The notes beneath the pieces are model-generated. The model had not been told where the DNA came from. It made no database searches and saw only the letters and a program-made list of their open reading frames with translations. From an uncultured Desulfobulbus sp. (GTDB lineage: Bacteria; Desulfobacterota; Desulfobulbia; Desulfobulbales; Desulfobulbaceae): a DNA stretch of 64,000 nucleotides. Location: positions 523,501-587,500 of the forward strand of contig NZ_OY762276.1 in the NCBI RefSeq assembly GCF_963665445.1, read 5' to 3'. Positions 26,551 through 35,942 of the stretch are shown here, piece after piece. How positions within the stretch are numbered: the stretch's first letter is position 1; every line of letters starts with the position of its first letter. A program made the position numbers and the translations under genes.

Positions 26551-27522
26551 ATGAGCAATTCCGCGGAAAAAAGCAGCAAGGAACAGCAGTGGATCTACCT
26601 CACGGGTAAGGAGATCTACCAGTTTTACAGTCGGATCAAGGGCCGGCTTCAGGGGATCAATGTGTACGCGCTTGTCGGCAAGAGCGGCACCGGCAAGAGC
26701 TTTCGCGCCAAACTTCTGGCGGAAAAGCTCGAGGTCCCCTACATCATCGACGATGGGCTGTTGATCCACGAAAATACCATTCTTGCCGGGAAATCGGCCA
26801 AGCAGGAGAAAAATTACATCAGTGCCATCAAGACCGCGCTCTTTGCCGAGGATGAGCACCGCAAGAGTGTGGTGGCCAAGATCCAGGAGAAGAAAATCAA
26901 AAAACTTCTCCTCTTGGGTACATCGGAGCGCATGGTCACCAAACTGGCCGAGGTGCTGGACCTGCCGCCGATCACCCAGATCATCAAGATCGAGGAGATC
27001 GCCAGCCAAAAGGACATTGAAAACGCGATCAAATCCCGCTTCGAGGAGGGCAAGCACGTCATTCCCGTCCCGGCGATCGAGGTCAAGCGCGATTATTCCA
27101 TGATCCTCTCCGACACCATTCGCATCTTTTTCAAGGGGGGCAAAGACAAGGACGGGGTGAAAAAATCCCGATTTTTCGAAAAGTCGGTGGTCCAGCCGCA
27201 ATACCATGAGGACAGTGCCTCCGGATCGGTGTCCATTTCCGAGGCCGCGCTGACCCAGATGATCCTTCACTGTATCGATGAGTACGACGCTGAGATCATG
27301 GTGCGGAAGATTAAGGTCAAGCTCGGCCGTTCCGGGTATGGCATTGATATATTCATCGATGTGCCCTTCGGCAAAACCCTGACCGGTGAGTTGCATGAAC
27401 TGCGTAACTATATTCTGGCGAACATTCAGCGCTACACCGGTATCATGATCGATCATCTCGAAATCAGCATCGACAACATCAGCCAACGAAAGAAAGAGGC
27501 CAAGCCCAAGACAAAGAAATAA
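26551..27522 (+). CDS. P-loop ATP-binding protein with C-terminal Asp23/Gls24-like domain
   Basis: A 323-residue cytoplasmic protein not tied to a named gene. A Walker A motif, GKSGTGKS, lies near residues 43-50, inside a kinase-like core (YALVGKSGTGKSFRAKLLAEKL, then LLLLGTSERMV). After a charged linker, the part from about 225 (SISEAALTQMILHCIDEYD) to 315 (IMIDHLEISIDNI) has the strand-helix pattern of Asp23/Gls24 alkaline-shock proteins, with the DVPFGKTL stretch between. The tail is Lys-rich. The pairing suggests an ATP-dependent factor acting on envelope or cytoskeleton-like partners, which is inference. It stands alone. Confidence 0.6.
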   Translation: MSNSAEKSSKEQQWIYLTGKEIYQFYSRIKGRLQGINVYALVGKSGTGKSFRAKLLAEKLEVPYIIDDGLLIHENTILAGKSAKQEKNYISAIKTALFAEDEHRKSVVAKIQEKKIKKLLLLGTSERMVTKLAEVLDLPPITQIIKIEEIASQKDIENAIKSRFEEGKHVIPVPAIEVKRDYSMILSDTIRIFFKGGKDKDGVKKSRFFEKSVVQPQYHEDSASGSVSISEAALTQMILHCIDEYDAEIMVRKIKVKLGRSGYGIDIFIDVPFGKTLTGELHELRNYILANIQRYTGIMIDHLEISIDNISQRKKEAKPKTKK

Positions 27523-28563
27523 ATCGGCCAGGTGCATGGATTCCTCAAGAACGGATTACTGATCTGTAACCTGTCGTCTGCCTGCCTGCAAATTTGTGGA
27601 CAGTGCGACACTGAATGCTCACTCATTTTTTTTCTGAATGCCAATTCAGTTCCACTCTGAATAACCCTTCAGTCACCGAATCTCCATGGGCAAGTAAGGT
27701 AGGAGATCCTCTGCAATTTTTCTTTAAAGTGCCAATTTCCGCAGGTTGTCAACAGCTTCCACAACGTATGCATGATGCCACCGATTCAAACTGATGAATT
27801 ATCGCTTGACTCTTTCTCAGCAGTCTGGTTATAAGTGCTGAGTTTTGAGTGGTTTTTTTCGGAAGTGGCTGTTGTGAATGTTGTTGTCGGAATGGTTTTA
27901 GGGCGTATTTTTGGGCCTCTAGAGCGTATCTGAGGCAGATTTAGAGCCGTAGGTACGAAATTGCCCCAATACAACTCCCTCATCAGATCAGCCGGAAATT
28001 CTCTACCTTCACATACATCCTCTCTGGATATCACTTGATTCACGTTCTGCCAAAAGAGCAGTGGGCAGAATTTGAGTGGTTTTTTCGGAAACGGCAGCGG
28101 TCATCGGTGCTCTCGGAAGAATCCCAAATTCACCATGCGGGCTGGTGACGTATGATGAATCAGGGAGCCGTACGTCTATCCCGTACACTCTTACCTCCGC
28201 ACCCCCACCCTTGACCTATTCCGAAAGTTCTGGTCACTCATTTTCATTATCAACAATTTAACTCGTATCTTGCTGGATGTTGAACGCCATCATTTTATAA
28301 AAATTTTGTGGCGTTAAAGGAGGATAGACCGTTTTTGCGCACGGCGAATGCCGGCGGAATGGAGCTCTAGAGCACACACAGGTATCTCAATCGGGACCGT
28401 GGGTGAATTTCTCTTCCGTCATGTCAGGAAACCGCGCAAAGTTCAGGTGGATCACGAATGAAGCGCCACGCAGTAGGAAATTGTTACAGGGACTTGAATT
28501 AACATTTACTTCTCTGGGGGATTCTGCACAAAAGGGTAGGGTCCGCCGCAAAAGGATGCGTCT
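27523..28563. other. About 1 kb without a supported gene, upstream of sucC
   Basis: Only short open frames without homology signs are found. The stretch contains a direct repeat of about 20 bases (27844-27864 and 28071-28090), a hairpin at 28283-28315 (AACGCCA against TGGCGTT) and a GAGCCGTACG motif near 28170 that recalls group II intron domain V tips. Base composition is lower in GC than the flanking genes. It looks like decayed mobile DNA followed by the sucC control region. I see no convincing sigma70 promoter; sucC has AAGGA as ribosome-binding site at about 28551. Confidence 0.5.
27844..28090. repeat. Pair of direct repeats 227 bases apart
   Basis: TTTGAGTGG, T-run, CGGAA occurs at 27844-27864 (7 Ts) and 28071-28090 (6 Ts). 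Similar bases continue after each (GTGGCTG and ACGGCAG). They may be the ends or internal repeats of a degraded element. Confidence 0.55.
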
Positions 28564-29721
28564 ATGAAAATTCATGAGTATCAGGCCAAGGAATTATTCC
28601 GAAAATTCAACGTACCAACCCCTAAGGGTAAACTTGCTTTCACCTCTGATGAGGTAGCACAGATCGCAGAAGAATTCGGTTATCCGGTGGTTGTAAAGGC
28701 CCAGGTGCATGCCGGTGGTCGTGGTAAGGGCGGCGGTGTCAAATTGGCAAAGACCAAAGAGGACGTCAAGCCCGTTGCCGACTCCATTATCGGTATGACT
28801 CTGGTCACCAAGCAGACTGGCGCCCAGGGAAAATTGGTTCGTAAAGTCCTGGTGGAAGAAGGACTGAACATCAAAAAAGAGCTCTACCTCTCCATCATTC
28901 CGGATCGTGAGACCGCAACCGTAGCCATCGTCTGCAGCCAGGACGGCGGTATGGACATCGAGGAAGTTGCTGCCAAGACCCCCGAGCGTATCGTGACCGT
29001 CAGCGTCAGCCCGATCACCGGTTTTCAGCCTTTCCATGCCCGCAAGGTATGCTTCGGTCTCGAGATCGAAAAAGACCTCCAGAAGAAGATGTCCGCTCTT
29101 CTGAAAAACCTCTATGAGCTGTTCATGGCCTATGACTGCTCCATGGTTGAGATCAACCCCCTGATCATCACCGGCGAAGGCGATATTCTCGCCCTCGATG
29201 CCAAGATGGATATCGACGGCAACGCCATGTTCCGTCATCCCGATGTCAAAGAGATGCGCGACATCGACGAGGAAGATCCGGTCGAGGCAGAGGCTTCCAA
29301 GTACGGCCTGAACTACATCAACCTCGACGGTAACGTTGGTAACATCGTTAACGGTGCCGGTCTGGCTATGGCTACCATGGACATCGTGCAAATGGCTGGC
29401 GCTTCTCCCGCCAACTTCCTCGATGTCGGTGGTGGAGCGAACGCAGAGGCCATCGAGAACGGCTTCCGCCTGATCATGAAGGATCCGGCTGTTAAGGGTA
29501 TTTTGATTAACGTCTTCGGCGGTATCCTCCGCTGCGACATCCTGGCCAAGGGTGTTGTCCAGGCTGCCACTAAACTGAAACTCTCTGTGCCGGTTGTCGT
29601 TCGTATGGAAGGCACCAACGTTGAGGAAGGTCGCAGAATTCTTGCCGAGTCCGGACTTGACCTGATCAATGCCAAGGATCTGGCGGACGCAGCTGAGAAG
29701 GTAGCCAAGATCGTTTCCTGA
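28564..29721 (+). CDS. sucC: Succinyl-CoA synthetase, beta subunit
   Basis: ATP-grasp subunit that binds the nucleotide and succinate in succinyl-CoA + NDP + Pi = succinate + CoA + NTP. The 385 residues match SucC: MKIHEYQAKELFRKFNVPTP, VVVKAQVHAGGRGKGGGVKL, EINPLIITGEG and NVFGGILRCD. Codons favour GGT, GTT and CGT more than neighbours, suggesting high expression. It pairs with sucD 152 bases downstream. In this setting it would feed or drain succinyl-CoA for the methylmalonyl-CoA route. Confidence 0.96.
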   Translation: MKIHEYQAKELFRKFNVPTPKGKLAFTSDEVAQIAEEFGYPVVVKAQVHAGGRGKGGGVKLAKTKEDVKPVADSIIGMTLVTKQTGAQGKLVRKVLVEEGLNIKKELYLSIIPDRETATVAIVCSQDGGMDIEEVAAKTPERIVTVSVSPITGFQPFHARKVCFGLEIEKDLQKKMSALLKNLYELFMAYDCSMVEINPLIITGEGDILALDAKMDIDGNAMFRHPDVKEMRDIDEEDPVEAEASKYGLNYINLDGNVGNIVNGAGLAMATMDIVQMAGASPANFLDVGGGANAEAIENGFRLIMKDPAVKGILINVFGGILRCDILAKGVVQAATKLKLSVPVVVRMEGTNVEEGRRILAESGLDLINAKDLADAAEKVAKIVS

Positions 29722-29873
29722 TGAAAGATGAGTTCAGATTGGCCCGCGGCATGGTGGGGCAGACGGCGTCCACGCCGCTTGTACCTCAACCGGTCAGGGG
29801 CGCCAGTCGTGACCACTGGAGATTGAATACTCAGATTTCAGAGGCATAAAACTTATACCCATAGAGGAAAATA

Positions 29874-30749
29874 ATGAGCGTTTTTGTTAATAAAAATACA
29901 AAGTTAATGGTACAAGGCATCACCGGCCAAGAAGGCCAGTTCCATACTCGCGCCGCTATCGCCTATGGCACCAACGTTGTTGCCGGTGTTACCCCCGGAA
30001 AGGGCGGCCAGAAGATGGACGATGTGCCCATCTTCAACAGCGTCAAGGAAGCCCGCGAAAAAACCGGCTGCAACGCCTCCATGATCCTGGTGCCGCCGCC
30101 TTTTGCCGCCGATGCCATCATGGAAGCCGCCGATGCCGGCATCGAGCTGGTTGTCTGCATCACTGAGGGAATCCCGGTTCTCGACATGATGAAGGTCAAA
30201 AATTACCTGGCCACCAAAACCACCCGTCTCATCGGCGGTAACTGCCCCGGAATCATCACCCCCGGCGAGTGCAAGATCGGCATCATGCCTGGGCCGATGC
30301 ACAAACCCGGCGGACCTTGGGGCGTTGTGTCCCGCTCTGGGACGCTCACCTACGAGGCCGTTCATCAGCTGACCCAGAATGGCTTTGGCCAGACAACGGT
30401 TATCGGTATCGGTGGTGATCCCATCAACGGCACCAACTTCATCGATTGTCTGGAAGCCTTTGCGGCCGATGACGACACCAAGGCCATCATCATGATTGGT
30501 GAGATCGGCGGCAACGCCGAAGAGGATGCCTGCGAGTGGATCAAGGCCAACACCAAGAAACCGGTTGTCGGCTTCATCGCCGGTCTGACCGCTCCTCCTG
30601 GCCGTCGTATGGGCCATGCCGGTGCCATCGTCAGCGGCGGCAAGGGTACTGCAGAGGCCAAGATCGAGGCTATGAAGGCCAGTGGCGTTCACCACTGCGC
30701 TAACCTCGGTAAGTTGGGCGAGCTGTGCAAGCAGGTATATAAAGGCTGA
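29874..30749 (+). CDS. sucD: Succinyl-CoA synthetase, alpha subunit
   Basis: CoA-binding subunit carrying the phosphorylated His. The 291 residues show the Rossmann start ([15 protein letters not shown]), [19 protein letters not shown] and the phospho-His in [11 protein letters not shown] near residue 248. AGAGGAAAA precedes the ATG. The 152-base gap after sucC contains two small hairpins (GGCGT against ACGCC; GGTCA against TGACC) that may affect processing, but the pair is probably one transcript. Confidence 0.96.
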   Translation: MSVFVNKNTKLMVQGITGQEGQFHTRAAIAYGTNVVAGVTPGKGGQKMDDVPIFNSVKEAREKTGCNASMILVPPPFAADAIMEAADAGIELVVCITEGIPVLDMMKVKNYLATKTTRLIGGNCPGIITPGECKIGIMPGPMHKPGGPWGVVSRSGTLTYEAVHQLTQNGFGQTTVIGIGGDPINGTNFIDCLEAFAADDDTKAIIMIGEIGGNAEEDACEWIKANTKKPVVGFIAGLTAPPGRRMGHAGAIVSGGKGTAEAKIEAMKASGVHHCANLGKLGELCKQVYKG

Positions 30750-30761
30750 TTCGCCAATGAA

Positions 30762-30793
30762 GGGCAGGGCTGAATGCTCATTCGGCCCTGCCC
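30762..30793 (+). terminator. Intergenic hairpin after sucD (partial terminator or processing site)
   Basis: GGGCAGGGC, 13 to 14 bases, GCCCTGCCC: a perfect 9-bp stem. It lacks a T-run (only TTT in GGGCTTTC), so it may attenuate or protect the upstream mRNA rather than end transcription. Confidence 0.45.
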
Positions 30794-30851
30794 GGGCTTT
30801 CATAATCGTCGGGCACGGAATTTTCATTGAATTCTGCAGCAAGGAGACAGC

Positions 30852-32402
30852 ATGAGCACCAAGGAAAAATTAGAGCAACTCAAACAAAAACGGGCCAAAG
30901 CCTTGCTTGGCGGCGGCCAGGATAAAATCGACAAAATCCATGCCAAGGGCAAACTGACCGCCCGTGAGCGCATCCAAAACCTTCTTGATCCGGGTACCTT
31001 TGAAGAATACGATGCCTTCAAACTCCATCGCTGCTACAACTTCGGCATGGAAAAAACCAAATTTTTCGGCGACGGTATCGTCACCGGTTATGGCAAGATC
31101 AACGGACGCGGCGTTTATCTGTATGCCCAGGATTTTTCGGTTCTGGCCGGATCTCTTTCCGGTACCTTGGCTGAAAAAATCTGCAAGATTATGGACCTCG
31201 GCGTAAAGAACGGCATGCCGGTCATCGGCCTGAATGACTCCGGTGGCGCCCGTATCCAGGAAGGTATCGAGGCTCTCGCCGGTTACACCGAGATCTTTAC
31301 CCGCAACGTTCTTTCCTCCGGTGTCGTGCCGCAGATTTCTGGTATCTTCGGACCTTGTGCCGGTGGCGCCGTCTACTCGCCCGCTTTGACCGACTTCATC
31401 ATTCAGGTCAAAATCCAGTCCTACATGTTTCTCACCGGTCCTAAGGTCGTTAAAACTGTGTTAAACGAGGACGTCACCACCGAGCAATTGGGTGGTGCGG
31501 TTATGCATACCACCAAATCCGGTGTTACCGACTATGCTGCCGAAGACGAGATGGACGCCATCCAGTACATCAAGGATCTGATGAGCTATCTGCCGCAGAA
31601 CAATATGGAAGATCCGCCTTCAGTTCCATGCGATGATCCTATCACCCGCAAGGCCCCGGAACTCAACGACATCATTCCGGACAATCCCAACGCCGCCTAC
31701 GATATGAAAAAGGTCATCACCGCAACGGCTGATGACGGTGTATTCTTTGAAATTAAACAAAATTTCGCTCCGAACATCGTCATCGGTTTTGCCCGTTATG
31801 GCGGCAAGGCCATTGGCATCGTTGCCAACCAGCCGTCCTACTACGCTGGCGTTCTCGACATCGATTCCTCGATCAAAGGTGCCCGCTTCATCCGCTTCTG
31901 TGACTGCTTCAACATCCCGATCCTGACCTTCGTCGACGTCCCTGGCTTCCTCCCCGGCACCGCACAGGAATTCGGTGGCGTTATCCGCAACGGCGCCAAG
32001 ATGCTGTATGCCTATGCTGAATCGACGGTGCCAAAGGTAACGATTATTACCCGTAAATCCTACGGCGGCGCCTACTGCGCAATGTCGTCCAAGCATCTGC
32101 GGACCGATATCAACTACTCCTGGCCGACCGGTGAAATCGCCGTTATGGGGTCCAAGGGCGCGGTCGAAGTCCTGCACGCCAAGGGCGCCAAAGCTGCCGA
32201 GGATCCGAAGGCCTTCTTGGCCGAAAAAGAGGCAGAGTACAACGAGCAGTTCTCCAACCCCTACTGCGCCGCCGAGCGTGGATACATTGACGATGTCATT
32301 GAACCGGCAGAAACCCGTTTCCGCATCATCAACGCGTTTGAGTCAATCCAAGGGAAACGTGATACCATCCCGATGAAAAAACACGGCAATATTCCGCTGT
32401 AA
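30852..32402 (+). CDS. mmdA: Acyl-CoA carboxyltransferase (methylmalonyl-CoA carboxyltransferase 12S / MmdA type)
   Basis: A 516-residue crotonase-fold carboxyltransferase that moves CO2 between methylmalonyl-CoA or propionyl-CoA and biotin. [40 protein letters not shown], the C-half [14 protein letters not shown] and [12 protein letters not shown] are typical of the 12S subunit of transcarboxylase, MmdA and PccB. AAGGAG precedes the ATG. Together with the linker and biotin-bearing 5S-type protein downstream it could form a methylmalonyl-CoA:pyruvate transcarboxylase. Decarboxylase use with the OadB pump at 47165 is an alternative. PccB is less likely since no biotin carboxylase is present. 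Confidence 0.88.
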   Translation: MSTKEKLEQLKQKRAKALLGGGQDKIDKIHAKGKLTARERIQNLLDPGTFEEYDAFKLHRCYNFGMEKTKFFGDGIVTGYGKINGRGVYLYAQDFSVLAGSLSGTLAEKICKIMDLGVKNGMPVIGLNDSGGARIQEGIEALAGYTEIFTRNVLSSGVVPQISGIFGPCAGGAVYSPALTDFIIQVKIQSYMFLTGPKVVKTVLNEDVTTEQLGGAVMHTTKSGVTDYAAEDEMDAIQYIKDLMSYLPQNNMEDPPSVPCDDPITRKAPELNDIIPDNPNAAYDMKKVITATADDGVFFEIKQNFAPNIVIGFARYGGKAIGIVANQPSYYAGVLDIDSSIKGARFIRFCDCFNIPILTFVDVPGFLPGTAQEFGGVIRNGAKMLYAYAESTVPKVTIITRKSYGGAYCAMSSKHLRTDINYSWPTGEIAVMGSKGAVEVLHAKGAKAAEDPKAFLAEKEAEYNEQFSNPYCAAERGYIDDVIEPAETRFRIINAFESIQGKRDTIPMKKHGNIPL

Positions 32403-32459
32403 GCACTCTCATGCATCGGTTCGGGCAATGACCGGGCCAACAGAATAGAGGAAAACAGA

Positions 32460-32654
32460 ATGGTAAAAGCGAAGAAAAAAATGGCTGCCGCCCTTGCAGC
32501 TGTGAATGCCTACATGATGCAGGAAGAGGAGGCAGCGTATCAGGCTCAACTGGCCGCCGCCAAACCTGCACCGACAGGACCTAACTTATGGGCTATTGCC
32601 GGCCGTCAGGATATCATGAATTTCCGTAGGCTGATTCAAATGAAAGCCTTCTGA
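32460..32654 (+). CDS. Small OadG/MmdE-like linker protein without membrane segment
   Basis: A 64-residue protein lying between the two carboxyltransferase genes, with GAGGAAAA before its ATG. The N-half is basic and Ala-rich (AALAAVNAYM), followed by an Ala/Pro hinge and a C-terminal block PNLWAIAGRQDIMNFRR. That plan resembles the soluble tail of OadG/MmdD and the short epsilon subunit MmdE of Na+-methylmalonyl-CoA decarboxylases, which hold the carboxyltransferase to the complex. Unlike OadG it has no transmembrane helix. Assignment is by position and pattern, not by a search. Likely role: tether between 12S and 5S parts. Confidence 0.65.
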   Translation: MVKAKKKMAAALAAVNAYMMQEEEAAYQAQLAAAKPAPTGPNLWAIAGRQDIMNFRRLIQMKAF

Positions 32655-32711
32655 TGGCTTTTACGAATTTTTGACGTTCAACGATAACGTATTAACAGGG
32701 AGATACCGACA

Positions 32712-34691
32712 ATGAGCGACCAAGTGAAAATGACCGCCATGAATTATGCTACTGACCGGCCTGCAGCAGAGAACCCGGTCAAAGTAATGGATCTGAGCCT
32801 TCGTGACGGTCATCAATCTTTATTTGCAACCCGCGGTCGTACCGAGGATATGATCCCGGTAGCCGAAATGATGGACGAGGTTGGTTTCTGGGCGATCGAG
32901 ACCTGGGGTGGCGCCACCTTCGATACCATGCATCGTTTCCTCAACGAGGATCCGTGGGAGCGTCTCCGCACTTTGAAACGCTACATCAAGAAAACCCCGT
33001 TCTCCATGCTGCTCCGCGCCCAGAACCTGGTCGGCTACCGGAACTATGCAGATGACACCGCTCTGGCCTTTGTTGAGCGTGCTGCCGAGAACGGTATGGA
33101 CGTTTTCCGTACCTTCGACGCTCTGAACGACTACCGCAACTTCGAGACCGTTGTTAAACAGATCAAAGCCTGCGGCAAGCACTTCCAGGGTTGTATCTGC
33201 TACACCCTGACCGAGCCCCGTCTGGGCGGCGATGTTTATAATCTGGACTACTATGTCAACAAGGCCAAAGCCCTGGACGAGATGGGCGCTGACTCCATCT
33301 GTATCAAGGATATGGCCGGTCTGATCGCTCCCTACGATGCATACGCCATCGTTAAGGCCATCAAGGAAGTAACCAAGACCCCGGTTCACCTCCACAGCCA
33401 CTTCACCTCCGGTATGTCCCCGATGAGTCACCTGAAGGCCATCGAGGCTGGTTGCGATATCGTCGATACCTGCATGACCCCGTATGCATATCGCACCGCT
33501 CATGCCGCGCTCGAGCCGCTGGTCATGGCTCTGCTCGGCACCAACCGCGACACCGGTTTCGATATCAAGAAACTGGCTGCCATCAACGAGGTCCTCGAGA
33601 AAGAGGTTATGCCGAAGTACAAGCACCTCATGGACGACTCCAAGATCTCCATCATCGATATCAACGTACTCCTGCATCAGACCCCGGGTGGTATGCTCTC
33701 CAACCTGGTCAACCAGCTGCGCGAGATGGACGCTCTCGACAAGATCGATCAGGTCTACAAAGAGCTGCCCAAAGTACGTAAAGACCTCGGTCAGATTCCG
33801 TTGGTTACCCCGACCAGCCAGATCGTTGGTATCCAGACCGTCAACAACGTCCTGTTCGATACCCCGGACGAGCGCTACAAGATGATCACCGCCCAGGTAA
33901 AAGATCTGTGCTACGGTCTCTATGGTAAAACCGCGGTGCCGATCGATGCCGAACTGCAGAAGAAAGCGCTCAAGGGCTATTCACGCGGTGAAACGCCGAT
34001 CACCTGCCGTCCTGCCGAGGTTATCGAGCCTGAGATGGAGAAGGCAAAAGCCGAGATCGGTGATCTTGCCAAAGACATCGACGATCTCGTCCTCTATGCC
34101 ATCTACCCTGTCACCGGGAAGAAGTTCCTTGAGTGGAAGTACGGCATCACCCCGGCTCCGCCCGAAGTACAGCCCATCACCCTTGATGACGTCAAGAAAC
34201 GTGACGAACTGATCGCCAAGGCCAAGGCAGGTAAGCTGGTTGAGCCCAAGGCAGGTACTCCGGAGAAATCCGATAACGTTCGTACCTTCAACGTCTTTGT
34301 TGATGGCGAGTACTTCAGCGTTGATGTAGACCCCACCGGTGACTTCCAGCCGATGGTTGCCGCTGCTCCGGTCGCGCGTCCTGCCGCTGCTCCGAAGGCT
34401 GCTGCTCCTGCCGCCGCCCCTGCCGCTGCTCCGAAGGCTGCCGCAGCTGCACCTGCTCCGGTTGCCGCTGTTGAGGGTGGCACCCCGCTGACCGCCCCGA
34501 TGCCTGGCATGATTGTCAAAAATCTGGTCAACGTTGGCGATAAAGTGAAAGCCGGCGACGCCGTTGTTGTTCTCGAGGCCATGAAGATGGAGAACAATCT
34601 GGGTGCACCGTGTGACGGTGAGGTGAAACAGCTGTTGTTTGGCACCGGTGACTCCGTCACCAAAGATGCCGTACTGGCAGTTATCGGATAA
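32712..34691 (+). CDS. Biotin-dependent oxaloacetate/pyruvate carboxyltransferase with fused biotin carrier (5S/OadA/PycB type)
   Basis: A 659-residue protein with three parts: a TIM-barrel carboxyltransferase with DLSLRDGHQS near residue 28, IKDMAGL near 200 and HLHSHFTSG near 225; a conserved C-terminal helical domain; then an Ala/Pro linker (about 552-590) and a biotinyl domain with EAMKMEN near 623-629 (Lys as biotin site). It exchanges CO2 between biotin and pyruvate/oxaloacetate. As a partner of the 12S-type protein it gives transcarboxylase; alone with OadG and OadB it would be oxaloacetate decarboxylase. Codon use is of the highly expressed kind. Confidence 0.9.
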   Translation: MSDQVKMTAMNYATDRPAAENPVKVMDLSLRDGHQSLFATRGRTEDMIPVAEMMDEVGFWAIETWGGATFDTMHRFLNEDPWERLRTLKRYIKKTPFSMLLRAQNLVGYRNYADDTALAFVERAAENGMDVFRTFDALNDYRNFETVVKQIKACGKHFQGCICYTLTEPRLGGDVYNLDYYVNKAKALDEMGADSICIKDMAGLIAPYDAYAIVKAIKEVTKTPVHLHSHFTSGMSPMSHLKAIEAGCDIVDTCMTPYAYRTAHAALEPLVMALLGTNRDTGFDIKKLAAINEVLEKEVMPKYKHLMDDSKISIIDINVLLHQTPGGMLSNLVNQLREMDALDKIDQVYKELPKVRKDLGQIPLVTPTSQIVGIQTVNNVLFDTPDERYKMITAQVKDLCYGLYGKTAVPIDAELQKKALKGYSRGETPITCRPAEVIEPEMEKAKAEIGDLAKDIDDLVLYAIYPVTGKKFLEWKYGITPAPPEVQPITLDDVKKRDELIAKAKAGKLVEPKAGTPEKSDNVRTFNVFVDGEYFSVDVDPTGDFQPMVAAAPVARPAAAPKAAAPAAAPAAAPKAAAAAPAPVAAVEGGTPLTAPMPGMIVKNLVNVGDKVKAGDAVVVLEAMKMENNLGAPCDGEVKQLLFGTGDSVTKDAVLAVIG

Positions 34692-34713
34692 TCCGGTTAC
34701 TGTTTTAGCAAAT

Positions 34714-34748
34714 AAAAAAGGGGTGTCGGAAACGGCACCCCTTTTTTG
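34714..34748. terminator. Terminator after the 5S-type gene
   Basis: AAAAAAGGGGTG, TCGGAAACGG loop region, CACCCCTTTTTTG. The stem is GC-rich with A-run before and T-run after, so it could serve both this operon and the convergent CitE-like gene. Confidence 0.85.
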
Positions 34749-34806
34749 TTGGCAAGTCGCGTAATTCCCGGAGAAACGGCGGGAGGCGAAATAGGCGAGA
34801 GTGAAT

Positions 34807-35724
34807 TTACTGGACCAACCCCATGAACTTGGCCTGCTCCCATAGTTTTTTCGCCAGGCGCACGGTGGCCTGATCAACCATTCTCCCTTCCACGGCAATC
34901 GCACCTCTCCCCTCTGATTTTGCCAGAAGATCGGCCTCGATCACCTTGGAGGCAAGGGCAATGTCATCGGCCGAGGGGGTAAAGACCTCATTGATAACAT
35001 CAATCTGCGAGGGATGAATGGCCCACTTGCCGTCGCAACCCAGGGCACAGGCCATGATGGCTGAACGACGTAATCCCACCAGATCCTTGAAGTTGCCGAA
35101 TGGGGCGTCAATGGCCATTCGACCGTAGGATTTGGCATGCATGACCATGTTGCTCAAGGTGAAGTGCCACCGATGTCCGGGGTAGAGCTCTTCCTCCTTT
35201 TCGCCGTGGCCGGAAATGGAAACCAGTCGGGCACCGATGGAGGCGGAGTAATCGGCGATACCGAAGACCAGACTGAGGACGCGATCACTGGCATGGGTGA
35301 TTTTCGAGGCGTTGCGCAGTCCTTCTGCGGTCTCGATCGAGGCCTCGATCCCCACCTGGCGTTCATACATTTTTTCCATCTCAATGCCAGCGAGTAGTCG
35401 ATCGGCAAAATAGATGTCACCTGCACTGTTGACCTTGGGAATAACGATTGCATCGATGACGTGTCCGGCGTTTTCAGCCACCTCGAGCAGGTCACGGTAG
35501 GCAAAGGGCGTGTCCAGGGAGTTTATGCGGACAGTGACCGTCTTCTCTGACCAGTCAAATCCAAGCAAAGAATCGATAACCTGGGTCCTTGCTGAACTTT
35601 TTTCGCCAACCGGTACGGAATCTTCCAGGTCAAGCATGATCACGTCGGCATTACTTTGATTGGCCTTACCGTGCATTTTCGTCAAATGACCCGGAACCGA
35701 CAGGTTGGAACGTCGTGGTTTCAT
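34807..35724 (-). CDS. HpcH/HpaI aldolase-citrate lyase family protein (CitE/malyl-CoA lyase-like)
   Basis: A 305-residue TIM-barrel lyase. MKPRRSNLSVPGHLTKM, VIMLDLEDSVP near residue 29, IEASIETAEGLRN near 124 and the C-terminal KWAIHPSQIDVINEVFTPS are hallmarks. The family cleaves citryl-CoA, malyl-CoA, methylmalyl-CoA or citramalyl-CoA. No CitD or CitF is nearby, so a CoA-thioester lyase such as L-malyl-CoA or methylmalyl-CoA lyase is more likely than citrate lyase beta. Position beside the propionate/C4 genes supports that. AAGGAGG lies five bases before the ATG. Confidence 0.82.
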   Translation of the reverse strand: MKPRRSNLSVPGHLTKMHGKANQSNADVIMLDLEDSVPVGEKSSARTQVIDSLLGFDWSEKTVTVRINSLDTPFAYRDLLEVAENAGHVIDAIVIPKVNSAGDIYFADRLLAGIEMEKMYERQVGIEASIETAEGLRNASKITHASDRVLSLVFGIADYSASIGARLVSISGHGEKEEELYPGHRWHFTLSNMVMHAKSYGRMAIDAPFGNFKDLVGLRRSAIMACALGCDGKWAIHPSQIDVINEVFTPSADDIALASKVIEADLLAKSEGRGAIAVEGRMVDQATVRLAKKLWEQAKFMGLVQ

Positions 35725-35942
35725 GCAGCCTCCTTATACGAATATCATTGGTTTTTGCGAGTGAATGAAGGGTATCGTGATCCTGAAGATACCAGAGCGA
35801 AGGGGATTCCTCCATCAATGTCTGAAAAAACACCAATTATTCCAGCAAAAAAGTGTCGTTCTTGAGGCCAGCTCCATGAACGAATCCTTTGCGGCATTGT
35901 AGTGAAGGAGACGATGGCGGGATGAGAACCGAATGAAGGGGC

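Noticed and set aside
27786-28043. 85-codon minus-strand frame upstream of sucC
   Set aside because: No recognisable family or start signal, and it overlaps one of the direct repeats in a decayed region.
35855-35890. Another repeat end near 35855 (GTCGTTCTTGAGG)
   Set aside because: The start resembles the hairpin of copy A but the other end of the element is not at the expected distance.
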